From NCBI RefSeq assembly GCF_002245495.1, contig NZ_NQJF01000007.1, positions 62,001 to 126,000 on the forward strand: 64,000 nt of DNA, read 5' to 3'. Below the pieces are notes generated by a model. It was not told the DNA's origin. It ran no database searches and saw only the letters and a list, made by a program, of their open reading frames with translations. Origin of the DNA: Oceanimonas baumannii. GTDB lineage: Bacteria; Pseudomonadota; Gammaproteobacteria; Enterobacterales; Aeromonadaceae. This document shows, one piece after another, positions 46,961 to 55,416 of this stretch (its first letter is position 1; every line of letters starts with the position of its first letter). The translations under genes and the position numbers were made by a program.

Positions 46961-46997
46961 ACCGGAAAGCGGAGGAAGCCTCACACCGCTTTCCGGT
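46961..46997 (-). other. Hairpin between glxR and glycerate kinase genes
   Basis: ACCGGAAAGCGG (46961-46972) and CCGCTTTCCGGT (46986-46997) form a perfect 12-base stem with a 13-base loop. There is no T tract on either side, so it is more likely an mRNA-stability element than a terminator. Confidence 0.7.
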
Positions 46998-47004
46998 TCA
47001 GGAC

Positions 47005-47892
47005 TTATTCGCCCCGAATGTTGTGGTTGGCCAGGTGCTCCAGGGCTTTCACCATGCCGGAGTGATCCCAGCCGGCACCGCCCAGGGCACTACAGGTGTT
47101 GAACAGTTCCTGAGCACTGGCGGTATTGGGCAGGGCAACACCCAGCTCGCGGGCACCGCTCAGGGCCAGATTCAGGTCCTTCTGGTGCAGGGCGATACGG
47201 AAGCCCGGGTTGAAGGTGCCTTTCACCATGCGCTCGCCGTGTACTTCCAGGATCTTGGAAGAGGCGAAACCACCCATCAGGGCTTCACGTACCTTGGCCG
47301 GATCGGCACCCGCTTTGGAAGCGAATACCAGGGCTTCGGAAACGGCTTCAATGTTCAGCGCAACAATGATCTGGTTAGCCACTTTGGTGGTCTGGCCGTC
47401 ACCGTTACCACCAACCAGGGTGATGTTCTGACCCATGATGTCGAACAGCGGCTTGATCTTGTCGAACACCGCCTGTTCACCGCCTACCATGATGGTCAGG
47501 GTGGCGTTGATGGCACCGACTTCACCGCCGGATACCGGCGCGTCCAGGAAGTCGGCACCGGTTTCGTTGACGCGTTTGGCAATCACTTTGGTGGCGATGG
47601 GGGAGATGGAAGACATGTCTACCACGACCTTGCCGGCAGACAGGCCTTCGGCTACACCGTTGTCACCGAACAGTACTTCCTCAACCTGAGGAGTATCGGG
47701 CACCATGGTGATGATGACTTCGGCGGCTTCGGCAACGGCCTTGGGGCTGGCCAGGGCGATACCGTTGTCACCCAGCAGATCGGCCGGGGCCTTGTTGTAG
47801 TGCTCGGAGAAATACAGGGTGTGACCGGCTTTTTGCAGGTTCTGAGCCATGGGCTTGCCCATGATGCCGGTACCAATGAAACCAATTTTCAT
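47005..47892 (-). CDS. glxR: Tartronate semialdehyde reductase
   Basis: Reduces tartronate semialdehyde (2-hydroxy-3-oxopropanoate) to D-glycerate with NAD(P)H. The 295-residue beta-hydroxyacid dehydrogenase has the nucleotide motif GFIGTGIMGKPMAQNL at the start, DAPVSGGEVGA and the catalytic lysine in GQTTKVANQ. AAGG is 9 bases before the ATG at 47892; an in-frame ATG at 47901 sits on that ribosome site. Third gene of gcl-hyi-glxR-garK. Confidence 0.95.
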   Translation of the reverse strand: MKIGFIGTGIMGKPMAQNLQKAGHTLYFSEHYNKAPADLLGDNGIALASPKAVAEAAEVIITMVPDTPQVEEVLFGDNGVAEGLSAGKVVVDMSSISPIATKVIAKRVNETGADFLDAPVSGGEVGAINATLTIMVGGEQAVFDKIKPLFDIMGQNITLVGGNGDGQTTKVANQIIVALNIEAVSEALVFASKAGADPAKVREALMGGFASSKILEVHGERMVKGTFNPGFRIALHQKDLNLALSGARELGVALPNTASAQELFNTCSALGGAGWDHSGMVKALEHLANHNIRGE

Positions 47893-47914
47893 GTTCGTCA
47901 TCCTTTTGTCTTGA

Positions 47915-47934
47915 GACGCCGGTGACCCGGCGTC
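47915..47934 (-). other. Hairpin between hyi and glxR
   Basis: GACGCCGG, TGAC loop and CCGGCGTC form a perfect 8-base stem with no T tract in the operon spacer. Confidence 0.65.
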
Positions 47935-47961
47935 GAGAGAAACCGAAGTAAGTAAAAAATC

Positions 47962-48744
47962 TCAGACCACACCGTGGGTCTTCAGCCAGCCCAAACCGGC
48001 TTCGGTGGTGGTGGCCGGCTTGTACTCGGCACCGATCCAGCCGTCGTAACCTGCCTTGTCCAGGAAGGCGAAGATATTGTGGTAGTTCAGTTCGCCGGTG
48101 CCCGGCTCGTGACGACCCGGGTTATCGGCCAGCTGAATGTGGTTGATGATGCTCAGGTTTTTCTCCATGGTCGGGATGATGTCCCCTTCCATGATCTGCA
48201 TGTGGTAGATGTCATACTGGAAAGCCAGGTTATCGGATCCCACCTTCTCGATGATCTCCAGCGCCTGCTTGGTGTTGTTCAGGAAGAAACCGGGAATATC
48301 ACGGGTGTTGATCGCTTCAGCGATCAGCTTGATACCGGCTTCTTTCAGTTTCTCGGCAGCGTACTTCAGGTTGGCCACGAAGGTTGCTTCCGCTTCTTCG
48401 TAGGCTACACCGGCAGGCTGAATACCGGCCAGACAGTTCACCTGGGTGTTGCCCAGTACCTTGGCGTAGGCGATGGCCTGGTCGACACCAGCCTTGAACT
48501 CTTCAACCCGATCCGGGTGACAGGCGATACCGCGCTCGCCACCATTCCAGTTACCGGCGGGAAGGTTGAACAGCACCTGGGTCAGGCCGTTGGCATCCAG
48601 TCTGGCCTTGATTTCTTCAGCGGAGAAATCATAGGGAAACAGGTATTCAACACCCTTGAAACCGGCCTTGGCGGCGGCGTCGAAACGATCCAGGAAGTCG
48701 ACTTCGGTAAACAGCATCGACAGATTGGCAGCTAATTTCGGCAT
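47962..48744 (-). CDS. hyi: Hydroxypyruvate isomerase
   Basis: Interconverts hydroxypyruvate and tartronate semialdehyde. It is a 260-residue TIM barrel with family phrases LAANLSMLFTEVDFLDRF, YDIYHMQIMEGD, HIQLADNPGRHEPGTGELNY and DGWIGAEYKP; the acidic residues in AEAIN, DIYH and AEY are placed as in E. coli Hyi. AAAGGA precedes the ATG. Its position between gcl and glxR is the standard order. Confidence 0.95.
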   Translation of the reverse strand: MPKLAANLSMLFTEVDFLDRFDAAAKAGFKGVEYLFPYDFSAEEIKARLDANGLTQVLFNLPAGNWNGGERGIACHPDRVEEFKAGVDQAIAYAKVLGNTQVNCLAGIQPAGVAYEEAEATFVANLKYAAEKLKEAGIKLIAEAINTRDIPGFFLNNTKQALEIIEKVGSDNLAFQYDIYHMQIMEGDIIPTMEKNLSIINHIQLADNPGRHEPGTGELNYHNIFAFLDKAGYDGWIGAEYKPATTTEAGLGWLKTHGVV

Positions 48745-48779
48745 TGCGATGTCCTTTATTCAGTTGGGGGCAACATCAG

Positions 48780-48801
48780 TATGGGGCCTGCTTGCCCCAT
48801 A
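48780..48801 (-). other. Hairpin between gcl and hyi
   Basis: TATGGGGC, CTGCTT loop and GCCCCATA form a perfect 8-base stem with no T tract, immediately after the gcl stop. Confidence 0.65.
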
Positions 48802-48806
48802 CACTA

Positions 48807-50582
48807 TCAGTCCAGCAGAGAGATGGCGGTGGGGGCATCTTCACCCTTTTCGGCCAGCTCTTCGAACTCGTTGACGGCGTCAATTTCCACACCCATGGAG
48901 ATGTTGGTCACGCGCTCCAGAATCACTTCAACCACAACCGGCACGGAGTGCTCGGCCATCAGTTTCTTGGCTTCTTCAAAGGCAGGTGCGATGTCTTCCG
49001 GCTTGAATACGCGGATGGCCTTACAACCCAGGCCTTCAACCACGGCTTTGTGGTCTACACCGTACTCGCCCAGTTCCGGCGCGTTGATGTTCTCGAAGGA
49101 CAGCTGTACGCAGTAGTCCATGTCGAAGCCACGCTGTGACTGACGGATCAGACCCAGGTAGGAGTTGTTCACCAGTACGTGGATGTAGGGCAGTTTGAAC
49201 TGAGCACCTACCGCCAGTTCTTCGATCATGAACTGGAAGTCGTAGTCACCGGACAGGGCAACCACGTTGCGACCTGGATCGGCGGCACATACGCCCAGGG
49301 CGGCCGGAATGGTCCAGCCCAGAGGGCCGGCCTGACCACAGTTGATCCAGTTACGCTCTTTATACACGTGCAGGAACTGAGCGGCAGCGATCTGGGACAG
49401 ACCGATGGTGGACACATAGGTGGTGTCGCGGCCGAAGGCCTTGTTCATTTCTTCGTATACCCGCTGCGGCTTGACCGGGGTGTTGTCGAAGTGAGTTTTG
49501 CGCTGCAGGGTACGCTTGCGTTCCTGACACTCGGCAACCCAGGCGCTGCGGTCTTTCAGTTTACCGGCCGCTTTCCACTCTTTGGCTACTTCAACGAACA
49601 GTTCCAGCGCGGCTTTGGCGTCGGACACGATGCCCAGATCCGGACCGAATACGCGGCCGATCTGAGTCGGCTCGATGTCAACGTGAACGAACTTGCGCCC
49701 CTTGGTGTAAACCTCTACCGAACCGGTGTGACGGTTGGCCCAGCGGTTACCTACACCCAGTACGAAGTCGGAAGCCAGCAGGTTGGCGTTACCGTAGCGG
49801 TGAGAGGTCTGCAGACCACACATGCCGGCCATCAGGCCGTGGTCGTCCGGAATGGTGCCCCAGCCCATCAGAGTCGGAATTACCGGTACGTTCAGCACCT
49901 CGGCGAACTCGGTCAGCAGGGCAGCAGCGTCGGCGTTGATTACACCACCACCGGACACCAGCAACGGCTTGTCGGCGCTGTTCAGCATGGTCAGGGCTTT
50001 TTCAACCTGAATACGGGTCGCGGCCGGCTTGTAGGGAGTCATCGGCTGGTAGGTTTCGGGATCGAATTCGATCTCGGCCATTTGCACGTCGAACGGCAGG
50101 TCGATCAGCACGGGACCGGGACGGCCGGAGCGCATGATGTGGAACGCCTGCTGGAATACGCCGGGAACCTGACCCGGTTCCAGCACGGTGGTGGCCCACT
50201 TGGCAACCGGCTTGGCGATAGACTCGATGTCTACGGCCTGGAAGTCTTCCTTGTGCATACGAGCACGAGGCGCCTGGCCGGTGATGCACAGGATCGGAAT
50301 GGAGTCGGCAGAAGCAGAGTACAGACCGGTGATCATATCGGTGCCGGCAGGGCCGGAAGTACCGATACATACACCGATGTTACCCGGGTTGGCACGGGTG
50401 TAGCCTTCGGCCATGTGAGACGCGCCCTCAACGTGGCGGGCCAGCACGTGGCTGATGGAGCCGAGACCCTTCAGTGCGGCATAGAAGGGGTTGATGGCAG
50501 CGCCGGGAACGCCAAAGGCTTTGGTGACACCTTCCAGCTCCAGGATTTTAGCGGCCGCTTCGATTGCTTTCATTTTAGCCAT
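48807..50582 (-). CDS. gcl: Glyoxylate carboligase
   Basis: ThDP and FAD enzyme that joins two glyoxylates to tartronate semialdehyde and CO2. The 591 residues align with E. coli Gcl throughout. Position 51 is valine in RHVEGAS, the Gcl-specific replacement of the glutamate found in other ThDP enzymes; [18 protein letters not shown] carries the ThDP-Mg motif. The ATG at 50582 ([10 protein letters not shown]) matches homologues; the longer frame to 50651 does not. First gene of the glyoxylate-to-glycerate operon. Confidence 0.97.
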   Translation of the reverse strand: MAKMKAIEAAAKILELEGVTKAFGVPGAAINPFYAALKGLGSISHVLARHVEGASHMAEGYTRANPGNIGVCIGTSGPAGTDMITGLYSASADSIPILCITGQAPRARMHKEDFQAVDIESIAKPVAKWATTVLEPGQVPGVFQQAFHIMRSGRPGPVLIDLPFDVQMAEIEFDPETYQPMTPYKPAATRIQVEKALTMLNSADKPLLVSGGGVINADAAALLTEFAEVLNVPVIPTLMGWGTIPDDHGLMAGMCGLQTSHRYGNANLLASDFVLGVGNRWANRHTGSVEVYTKGRKFVHVDIEPTQIGRVFGPDLGIVSDAKAALELFVEVAKEWKAAGKLKDRSAWVAECQERKRTLQRKTHFDNTPVKPQRVYEEMNKAFGRDTTYVSTIGLSQIAAAQFLHVYKERNWINCGQAGPLGWTIPAALGVCAADPGRNVVALSGDYDFQFMIEELAVGAQFKLPYIHVLVNNSYLGLIRQSQRGFDMDYCVQLSFENINAPELGEYGVDHKAVVEGLGCKAIRVFKPEDIAPAFEEAKKLMAEHSVPVVVEVILERVTNISMGVEIDAVNEFEELAEKGEDAPTAISLLD

Positions 50583-50733
50583 GATGTGTATCCATTCATC
50601 AGAGGTGCTCTCGGCACCGTATTGTTGTATGTCATAAATTTGGTAGTACACAGACAGGCTTGGTGAGGGACCTTAACATCTGCGCAACCCATACCCTGAT
50701 GATACGAAAAAAAATGTGACGATCAACAAATTT

Positions 50734-50748
50734 TGGAAATGATTTTTA
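50734..50748. promoter_or_regulatory. IclR-type box 1 at gcl
   Basis: TGGAAATGATTTTTA matches 13 of 15 positions of TGGAAATNATTTCCA. A further TGGAAATGG half-site follows at 50754. Confidence 0.5.
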
Positions 50749-50881
50749 TAATGTGGAAATGGGGGTTGGTTGGGGGGCTTGGTGAGGCATCATTAAATTA
50801 TTATCAAGTGTCTGTTTATAAAGATTAAATTTATTTTTATAAGCCGCGGTTGGCTGATGCTGTCAGTGTTTCCTTTGGTTT

Positions 50882-50897
50882 TGGAAACAGATTTCCA
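50882..50897. promoter_or_regulatory. IclR-type box 2 at gcl
   Basis: TGGAAACAGATTTCCA has perfect TGGAAA and TTTCCA arms around a 4-base centre, one base wider than the classic box. It lies about 300 bases upstream of gcl. Confidence 0.5.
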
Positions 50898-51102
50898 TCG
50901 TTGAAGGACAGACAGCCGAAGAGGATTAAAAGTGGCATCCTCTACCCTGCATGCCATGGTAAATATTAGTACATGTTAACGTCTTAATTGTGTACATGTG
51001 GTGTCGGTGGTGTTTATGCGCATATTGCGTTGCAGCGTAATGGTCGCCAGCAGGTGTCACAGGCCTCCGTATCTAGTGAAGAGCGTGGTGTCATGATGTT
51101 GA

Positions 51103-51108
51103 TATAAT
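51103..51108 (+). promoter_or_regulatory. -10 element of the phasin gene
   Basis: A perfect TATAAT about 150 bases upstream of the phasin ATG. I do not see a good -35, so activation or a weak promoter is possible. Confidence 0.5.
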
Positions 51109-51111
51109 GTA

Positions 51112-51126
51112 TTGTGCGCTGCACAA
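51112..51126. promoter_or_regulatory. Candidate PhaR operator 1
   Basis: TTGTGCGCTGCACAA is a perfect inverted repeat (TTGTGC-N3-GCACAA) placed at the expected transcription start just after TATAAT. Confidence 0.55.
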
Positions 51127-51146
51127 AAAAGATCTTGAAAATTATT

Positions 51147-51161
51147 TTGTGCGGTGCAATA
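51147..51161. promoter_or_regulatory. Candidate PhaR operator 2
   Basis: TTGTGCGGTGCAATA repeats the first site with a weaker right arm, 35 bases downstream. Confidence 0.5.
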
Positions 51162-51255
51162 TTGACGGTGCGCGCCAAATCCGGTCAGAGGTCAAGGGGG
51201 TTGCTGGCGTGCCGGGCCACAGAAGCCCTCACTCATTCATCAGGAGACGCCAACT

Positions 51256-51900
51256 ATGTCATGGTTTGATTTTGCAAAACTGCAGAAAGCGCAACAGGAT
51301 AATCTTGCTCTGATTCAGGAGCTCAGCACCAGCCTGCTGACTAATGCGGAAAAGCTGGGCCAGCTGCAGCTGAAAGCCATTACCGAATTCAGTGCTGCAC
51401 AGTTTGACTACGCCGGCAAGCTGCTGGCCGTACGCGATGCCAAAAGCCTGGCCGAACTGAACCATGCCGTGCTCAGCCCCTGCGCTGTGCTGGAGCGCCA
51501 GCTTGAAGTTAACCGCGAAGTGTTTGGTTTGCTGACCACCGCCCAGCAGCAACTGGGCAACTATGGTGAGACACAGTGGGCTGCGGGCAGCAAGCAGGTA
51601 GACGAGTGGGTTGAGCAGTTTGCCGCCCATGCCCCGGCCGGTTCCGAAAGCACAGTATCCGCCATCAAGCAGGCTGTCAGTCAGGCCAATGAGGCCCGTG
51701 AAGGGGCTCAGAAAGCTGCCAAAGATGCCGCCGAAATTGCTGATAAAGTGATTAAGCAGGCTGCCGAGCAGTCAGAAAAAGCCGCTCGCCAGGTTGCCGA
51801 AGCCACTGAAAAAGGCATCAGTGCTGTGACTGCAGCCGCTGCCAATAACACGGCTGCCAAGAGCACCAACAGCCGTGGCGCCGCCGCCAAGGCAAACTAA
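51256..51900 (+). CDS. phaP: Phasin (PHA granule-associated protein)
   Basis: A 214-residue, mostly helical protein of the phasin family, which coats polyhydroxyalkanoate granules and sets their size and number. The N-terminal two thirds is amphipathic helix (MSWFDFAKLQKAQQDNLALIQELSTSLL...). The C-terminal third is an Ala/Lys-rich repeat like PhaF or histone-like tails (AAKDAAEIADKVIKQAAEQSEKAARQVAEA), which might contact DNA. AGGAG precedes the ATG. No PHA synthase is in the window, but phaR is 0.8 kb away. Confidence 0.88.
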   Translation: MSWFDFAKLQKAQQDNLALIQELSTSLLTNAEKLGQLQLKAITEFSAAQFDYAGKLLAVRDAKSLAELNHAVLSPCAVLERQLEVNREVFGLLTTAQQQLGNYGETQWAAGSKQVDEWVEQFAAHAPAGSESTVSAIKQAVSQANEAREGAQKAAKDAAEIADKVIKQAAEQSEKAARQVAEATEKGISAVTAAAANNTAAKSTNSRGAAAKAN

Positions 51901-51937
51901 GACGTATTCCAATAAACAGAGCTGTTATCTCGTTTGG

Positions 51938-51965
51938 GCGGCAGGGTTACCCTGCCGTCTTTTTG
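51938..51965 (+). terminator. Terminator of the phasin gene
   Basis: CGGCAGGG, TTA and CCCTGCCG form an 8-base stem followed by a T-rich tract. Confidence 0.9.
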
Positions 51966-52034
51966 TGTTTGTGGGCCACCGGTCTGCATCTGGTATGATG
52001 CGTGCGTTTCTAGTCACGAATAACAGGACAACCA

Positions 52035-52517
52035 ATGCAAATCGCAAACGACAACGTGGTGCAGTTCAATTACACCCTGAAAGATGAGCAGGGTGAAGTG
52101 ATGGACACCAATCAGGGCAAGGCTCCGCTGGCCTACCTGCACGGCCACGACAACATGCTGGAAGGGCTGGAAAAGGCGTTGCACGGCAAGAGTGAAGGTG
52201 ACAGCTTCAGTGTAACCCTGGCACCGGCCGATGCTTACGGCGAGCGAGATGAAAGTCTGACTCAGCGGGTTTCCATCCGTCACCTGCAGGGTGCCAAGCG
52301 CTGGGAGCCGGGCATGGTGGCCATGGTGCACACCGAAAATGGTCCGCGCCAGGTGGTGGTGGTCAAGGTGGGGCGTTTTATGGCCGATGTGGATCTCAAC
52401 CACCTGCTGGCTGGCCGCACCCTGACGTTCGATATCGACGTTGTTGCGGTTCGTGCTGCCACCGCCGAAGAGCTGGAACACGGTCATGCCCATGGTGAAG
52501 GTGGCCATCAGCACTGA
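52035..52517 (+). CDS. slyD: FKBP-type peptidyl-prolyl isomerase SlyD
   Basis: Cytoplasmic prolyl isomerase and metallochaperone of 160 residues. It has the FKBP core with an inserted-flap domain (VSIRHLQGAKRWEPGMVAMVHTENG...) between the two halves; LAYLHGHDNMLEGLEKAL and DAYGERDE are SlyD signatures. The His-rich tail is short (HGHAHGEGGHQH), so nickel storage should be smaller than in E. coli SlyD, and the Cys-rich part is missing. AGGA precedes the ATG. Confidence 0.92.
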   Translation: MQIANDNVVQFNYTLKDEQGEVMDTNQGKAPLAYLHGHDNMLEGLEKALHGKSEGDSFSVTLAPADAYGERDESLTQRVSIRHLQGAKRWEPGMVAMVHTENGPRQVVVVKVGRFMADVDLNHLLAGRTLTFDIDVVAVRAATAEELEHGHAHGEGGHQH

Positions 52518-52602
52518 TTAAGCATGCCATGCGAAGCAGCGGCTACGGCAATCCCCACCGTTGCTTCGATAAACGGCTGTGTTGGCTGTGGTTGTAAATG
52601 TT

Positions 52603-52704
52603 CGTCACTCCGGTACTGAATCAAGTTCAGTATGACGGACCCGGAGTCCTGGGCGAGTTGCACCTTTGTCTGCAGAATGGATTCCGGCTCAAGTCCGGAA
52701 TGAC
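52603..52704. repeat. Dispersed inverted repeat, second copy
   Basis: Ends GTCACTCC and GGAATGAC, with inner hairpins TACTGAA/TTCAGTA (52614-52632) and ATTCCGG/CCGGAAT (52681-52701). It shares CGTCACTCC and CTGCAGAAT with the element at 42706, so both seem to belong to one diverged family. It is downstream of slyD and phaR. Confidence 0.6.
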
Positions 52705-52734
52705 AGCCTGGAGAAATACCAGGGCGGCGGGGAA

Positions 52735-53259
52735 TTATTCCTCGCCGTCTTTTTTATTTTTGTCGTTCTGCTCCGGGCTGCCGCCCAGGCCGCCGAACAG
52801 GCCGAACATGTTCTGGGTATTGAGGTAAAGCTGACGGGACTGCTCCACATACTGACGCATCATATCCTGCATCATGGGCACCTGGCCCTGCATAAAATCG
52901 CTCCATGCCTTGGTGGACTGCATGCCGGCCTGGGTCTGTACTTCAATCATGGACTGAATACTTTCATCCAGGTAGCTGCCCAGCACCCCCTGAAAGGGGC
53001 CGTAGAAACGAATGATGTTCTTCAGCATGTCGCTGGAAAAAATGGGATCGCCGTCACTTTCCGCTTCCTGAATAATTTGCAGCAAGATGCTGCGGGTAAT
53101 GTCTTCACCGGTCTTGGCATCCACCACCTGAAAGGGCTCTTCTTCCTGTACCAGACGGCGAATGTCGGCCAGGGTCACATGGCTGCTGGTGTGGCTGTCA
53201 TACAGGCGACGGTTGGGGTATTTCTTGATGGTGCGAATACTGTCCTGAGATTTTGACAT
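52735..53259 (-). CDS. phaR: Polyhydroxyalkanoate synthesis repressor PhaR
   Basis: A 174-residue repressor that binds DNA and nascent PHA and releases phasin expression when granules form. The N-terminal DNA/PHB accumulation regulator domain carries IKKYPNRRLYDSHTSSHVTL, followed by a PHB_acc repeat (ILLQIIQEAESDGDPIFSSDMLKNIIRFYG) and a Met/Gln-rich tail. It is convergent to slyD and 0.8 kb from phasin, its expected target. AGGG lies 10 bases before the ATG. Confidence 0.94.
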   Translation of the reverse strand: MSKSQDSIRTIKKYPNRRLYDSHTSSHVTLADIRRLVQEEEPFQVVDAKTGEDITRSILLQIIQEAESDGDPIFSSDMLKNIIRFYGPFQGVLGSYLDESIQSMIEVQTQAGMQSTKAWSDFMQGQVPMMQDMMRQYVEQSRQLYLNTQNMFGLFGGLGGSPEQNDKNKKDGEE

Positions 53260-53316
53260 GCGACACGGGCCCTGAAAAAAGAATAACGGCCAGTGTATCC
53301 CAATCGGGCAGACCGC

Positions 53317-54717
53317 TCAATTTGGCCCGCGGGGCAGCCGCACCCGGGCTTCCAGTCCGCCCTCCGGGACGTTGTGCAGGCGTACTTCGGCCCGGTGCAG
53401 GCCTGCGGCCCGGCGTACGATGGCCAGCCCCAGACCTGCACCGTCGCCCTGTTGCGGATTGCCCCGGAAAAAGCGCTCCCACAGCCGGGGTAAGTGCTCG
53501 GGAGCAATACCGGGGCCGTTGTCACGAATGCGGACCAGATAGTGCTCATGCTCGGCAGTCAGGCTGATATTGATGGTGCCCTCTGGCGGGGTATAACGAA
53601 TGGCGTTGTCGATCAGGTTGCCAAACAGCAGGCCGAGCAAGACCGGCTGACCCTCGAAAGGGGCTTCCAGATCGGCATTGAGACTCAGGTTCTGGCCTTT
53701 TTCCAGTGCCAGTGGTGCCAGTCCGGCAACGGTGTCGCGCAGCAGGCGCCCCAGTTGCAGGGGGGTGCGCTCAATGTCTTGCTGGTTATCCAGCCGGGCC
53801 TGGGTGAGCAACTGCTGGATCAGGCGGTCACTGCGGGTCAGCGCCAGCAGCGCCTTGTGTAGTGACTGTTCGCGATGGCCGGTATCGGTGGCATGGAGAG
53901 CGTTTTCCACATGAATACGCAGTACTGCCAGCGGCGTTTTCAGCTCATGGGCGGCCTCGTTGGTGAATTGTTGTTCCCGCTCCAGGGCGTCGCCCAGGGC
54001 CTGCATCAGCCGGTTCAGTTCCTGTGTCAGCGGTGTCAGCTCATCCACCTCCAAGCCAGGTAACGGGCTCAGGTTGGCTGGATGACGACGACCGATATCC
54101 TGTGTCAGCAGGCGCAGTGGACGCAAGCCGTGGCGTACCAGCCACCACAGCAACAGCAACAGCAAGGGCAGGGCTACCAATGGTGGCAGCAGGCCGCGCA
54201 GTGCCAGCTTACTGGCCAGCTCGCCGCGTACATCATCGCGTTCAGCCACCACCAGCCAGCGGGAGGTTCGTGAGTCCTGCAGGGTAAAGGTACGCCAGTC
54301 GTGATCCTCGACCCGGCCGACGGCAAAGCCGGGTTGCAGTGGCACCAGCCGATTGAGCGGGGCTTCCGGTGAGCGCAGCAGCAGCCGGCCATTGTCGTCA
54401 AACAGCTGAAAATAAAGTTTGCTTTCGTACTCGTGACCGAGCGGTGTGGCCTCATCATCTGCGGTGTCAGAGTGATCGGCGGGTAAATTAACATGCCAGT
54501 CCGGATACACGGCGTCACCGGCCGGCAGCGTTTTGTCCTGCTGCAGATAGTCTCCCAGCAGCCGCTGGGTAATGCGGGCGGACTGGGCCAGACGGGCGTC
54601 AAACAGTTCTTCCAGCTCGTGGCTGGCGTCGAGGTAGCCGACCAGCGTGCCGGCGGCAAGCACGGTACTGACCACCAGCAGTACCCCGGCGAGCAGAAAG
54701 CGGCGGATGGAGCGCAT
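53317..54717 (-). CDS. QseC/PmrB-type sensor histidine kinase
   Basis: A 466-residue inner-membrane kinase with two helices (about 7-27 and 176-196) around a periplasmic sensor of about 145 residues rich in acidic residues (LPADHSDTADDEATPLGHEYE). HAMP, H box NEAAHELKTPL, N box NLIDNAIRY and ATP motifs DNGPGI and GDGAGLGLAIV follow. The start overlaps the response-regulator stop (TGATG). Last gene of the seven-gene unit that also encodes the hemolysin-like/ligase/diiron/SDR enzymes. The ligand is unknown; PmrB and QseC sense metal, polymyxin or catecholamine-like signals. Confidence 0.92.
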   Translation of the reverse strand: MRSIRRFLLAGVLLVVSTVLAAGTLVGYLDASHELEELFDARLAQSARITQRLLGDYLQQDKTLPAGDAVYPDWHVNLPADHSDTADDEATPLGHEYESKLYFQLFDDNGRLLLRSPEAPLNRLVPLQPGFAVGRVEDHDWRTFTLQDSRTSRWLVVAERDDVRGELASKLALRGLLPPLVALPLLLLLLWWLVRHGLRPLRLLTQDIGRRHPANLSPLPGLEVDELTPLTQELNRLMQALGDALEREQQFTNEAAHELKTPLAVLRIHVENALHATDTGHREQSLHKALLALTRSDRLIQQLLTQARLDNQQDIERTPLQLGRLLRDTVAGLAPLALEKGQNLSLNADLEAPFEGQPVLLGLLFGNLIDNAIRYTPPEGTINISLTAEHEHYLVRIRDNGPGIAPEHLPRLWERFFRGNPQQGDGAGLGLAIVRRAAGLHRAEVRLHNVPEGGLEARVRLPRGPN

Positions 54718-55382
54718 CAGTTGCTGGCTCGTTCAACGATATAGCCGACACCGCGAATATTACGGATAAGTGCCGAGTCTATTTTTTTGCGCAAATGGTG
54801 AATGTGCACCTCTACCGCATTGCTGGCGGCACCCGGCTCCCAGCCATACAGGCGCTGCTCCAGCTGTTCCTTGCTGAACACTCTGCCGGCACCGAGCACC
54901 AGTTCCTGTAACAGCTTGTACTCGTGGGGAGTAAGTCTGACCGGCTCTCCCCGCCAGTGGGCTTCCCGGGCGTCGGGGAACAGTTCCAGCTCACCGTGGC
55001 GAACCACGGTATGGGCCAGGCCCTGGCTGCGCCGGGTAAGGGCCCGCAGCCGGGCGTTCAGCTCCTGTAATGCAAACGGTTTGACCAGATAGTCGTCGGC
55101 ACCGCCGTCCAGCCCGCGCACCCGGTCGTCGAGAGCATCGCGGGCGGTCAGGATAAGCACCGGCAGGTGATGACCGGCCCGGCGCAGCCGTTTCAGTAAC
55201 TGCTGGCCGTCGATATCGGGCAGGTTCAGATCCAGTACCAGGGCGGCGAATTCCTCGCTGCGCAATGCCTCCAGGGCCGGCAGGCCGGTGGTCAGCCAGT
55301 CTACCGTGTAACCTGCGGTGCGCAGGGCATCCACCAGACCGTCACCCAGCATCAGATCGTCTTCCACCAGCAGTATGCGCAT
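54717..55382 (-). CDS. QseB/PmrA-type response regulator
   Basis: A 221-residue OmpR-class regulator. The receiver domain has D8/D9, phospho-acceptor D51 in LVLDLNLPD and K101 in LVKPF; the winged helix has LTPHEYKLLQELV and NAVEVHIHHLRKKI. The body follows QseB and PmrA closely (VLILTARDALDDRVRGLDGGADDYL). Consistent with that subfamily, a CTTAAG-N5-CTTAAG box lies at the promoter of this operon, so it probably regulates its own expression. GGAG precedes the ATG; the kinase gene overlaps its stop. Confidence 0.93.
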   Translation of the reverse strand: MRILLVEDDLMLGDGLVDALRTAGYTVDWLTTGLPALEALRSEEFAALVLDLNLPDIDGQQLLKRLRRAGHHLPVLILTARDALDDRVRGLDGGADDYLVKPFALQELNARLRALTRRSQGLAHTVVRHGELELFPDAREAHWRGEPVRLTPHEYKLLQELVLGAGRVFSKEQLEQRLYGWEPGAASNAVEVHIHHLRKKIDSALIRNIRGVGYIVERASN

Positions 55383-55416
55383 GTCTCCGGCCTCTTTGTT
55401 CGGTGATCACCCTAAG

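Larger units (their letters stand above)
50583..51255. promoter_or_regulatory. gcl / phasin divergent control region
   Basis: About 670 bases without a gene, with an AT-rich core (about 50690-50850). It contains two IclR-type boxes nearer gcl and a TATAAT plus two TTGTGC-type repeats nearer the phasin gene. These are listed separately. Confidence 0.65.

Noticed and set aside
49179-50666. 495-codon frame antisense to gcl
   Set aside because: Same codon-bias effect; gcl itself is conserved over its full length.
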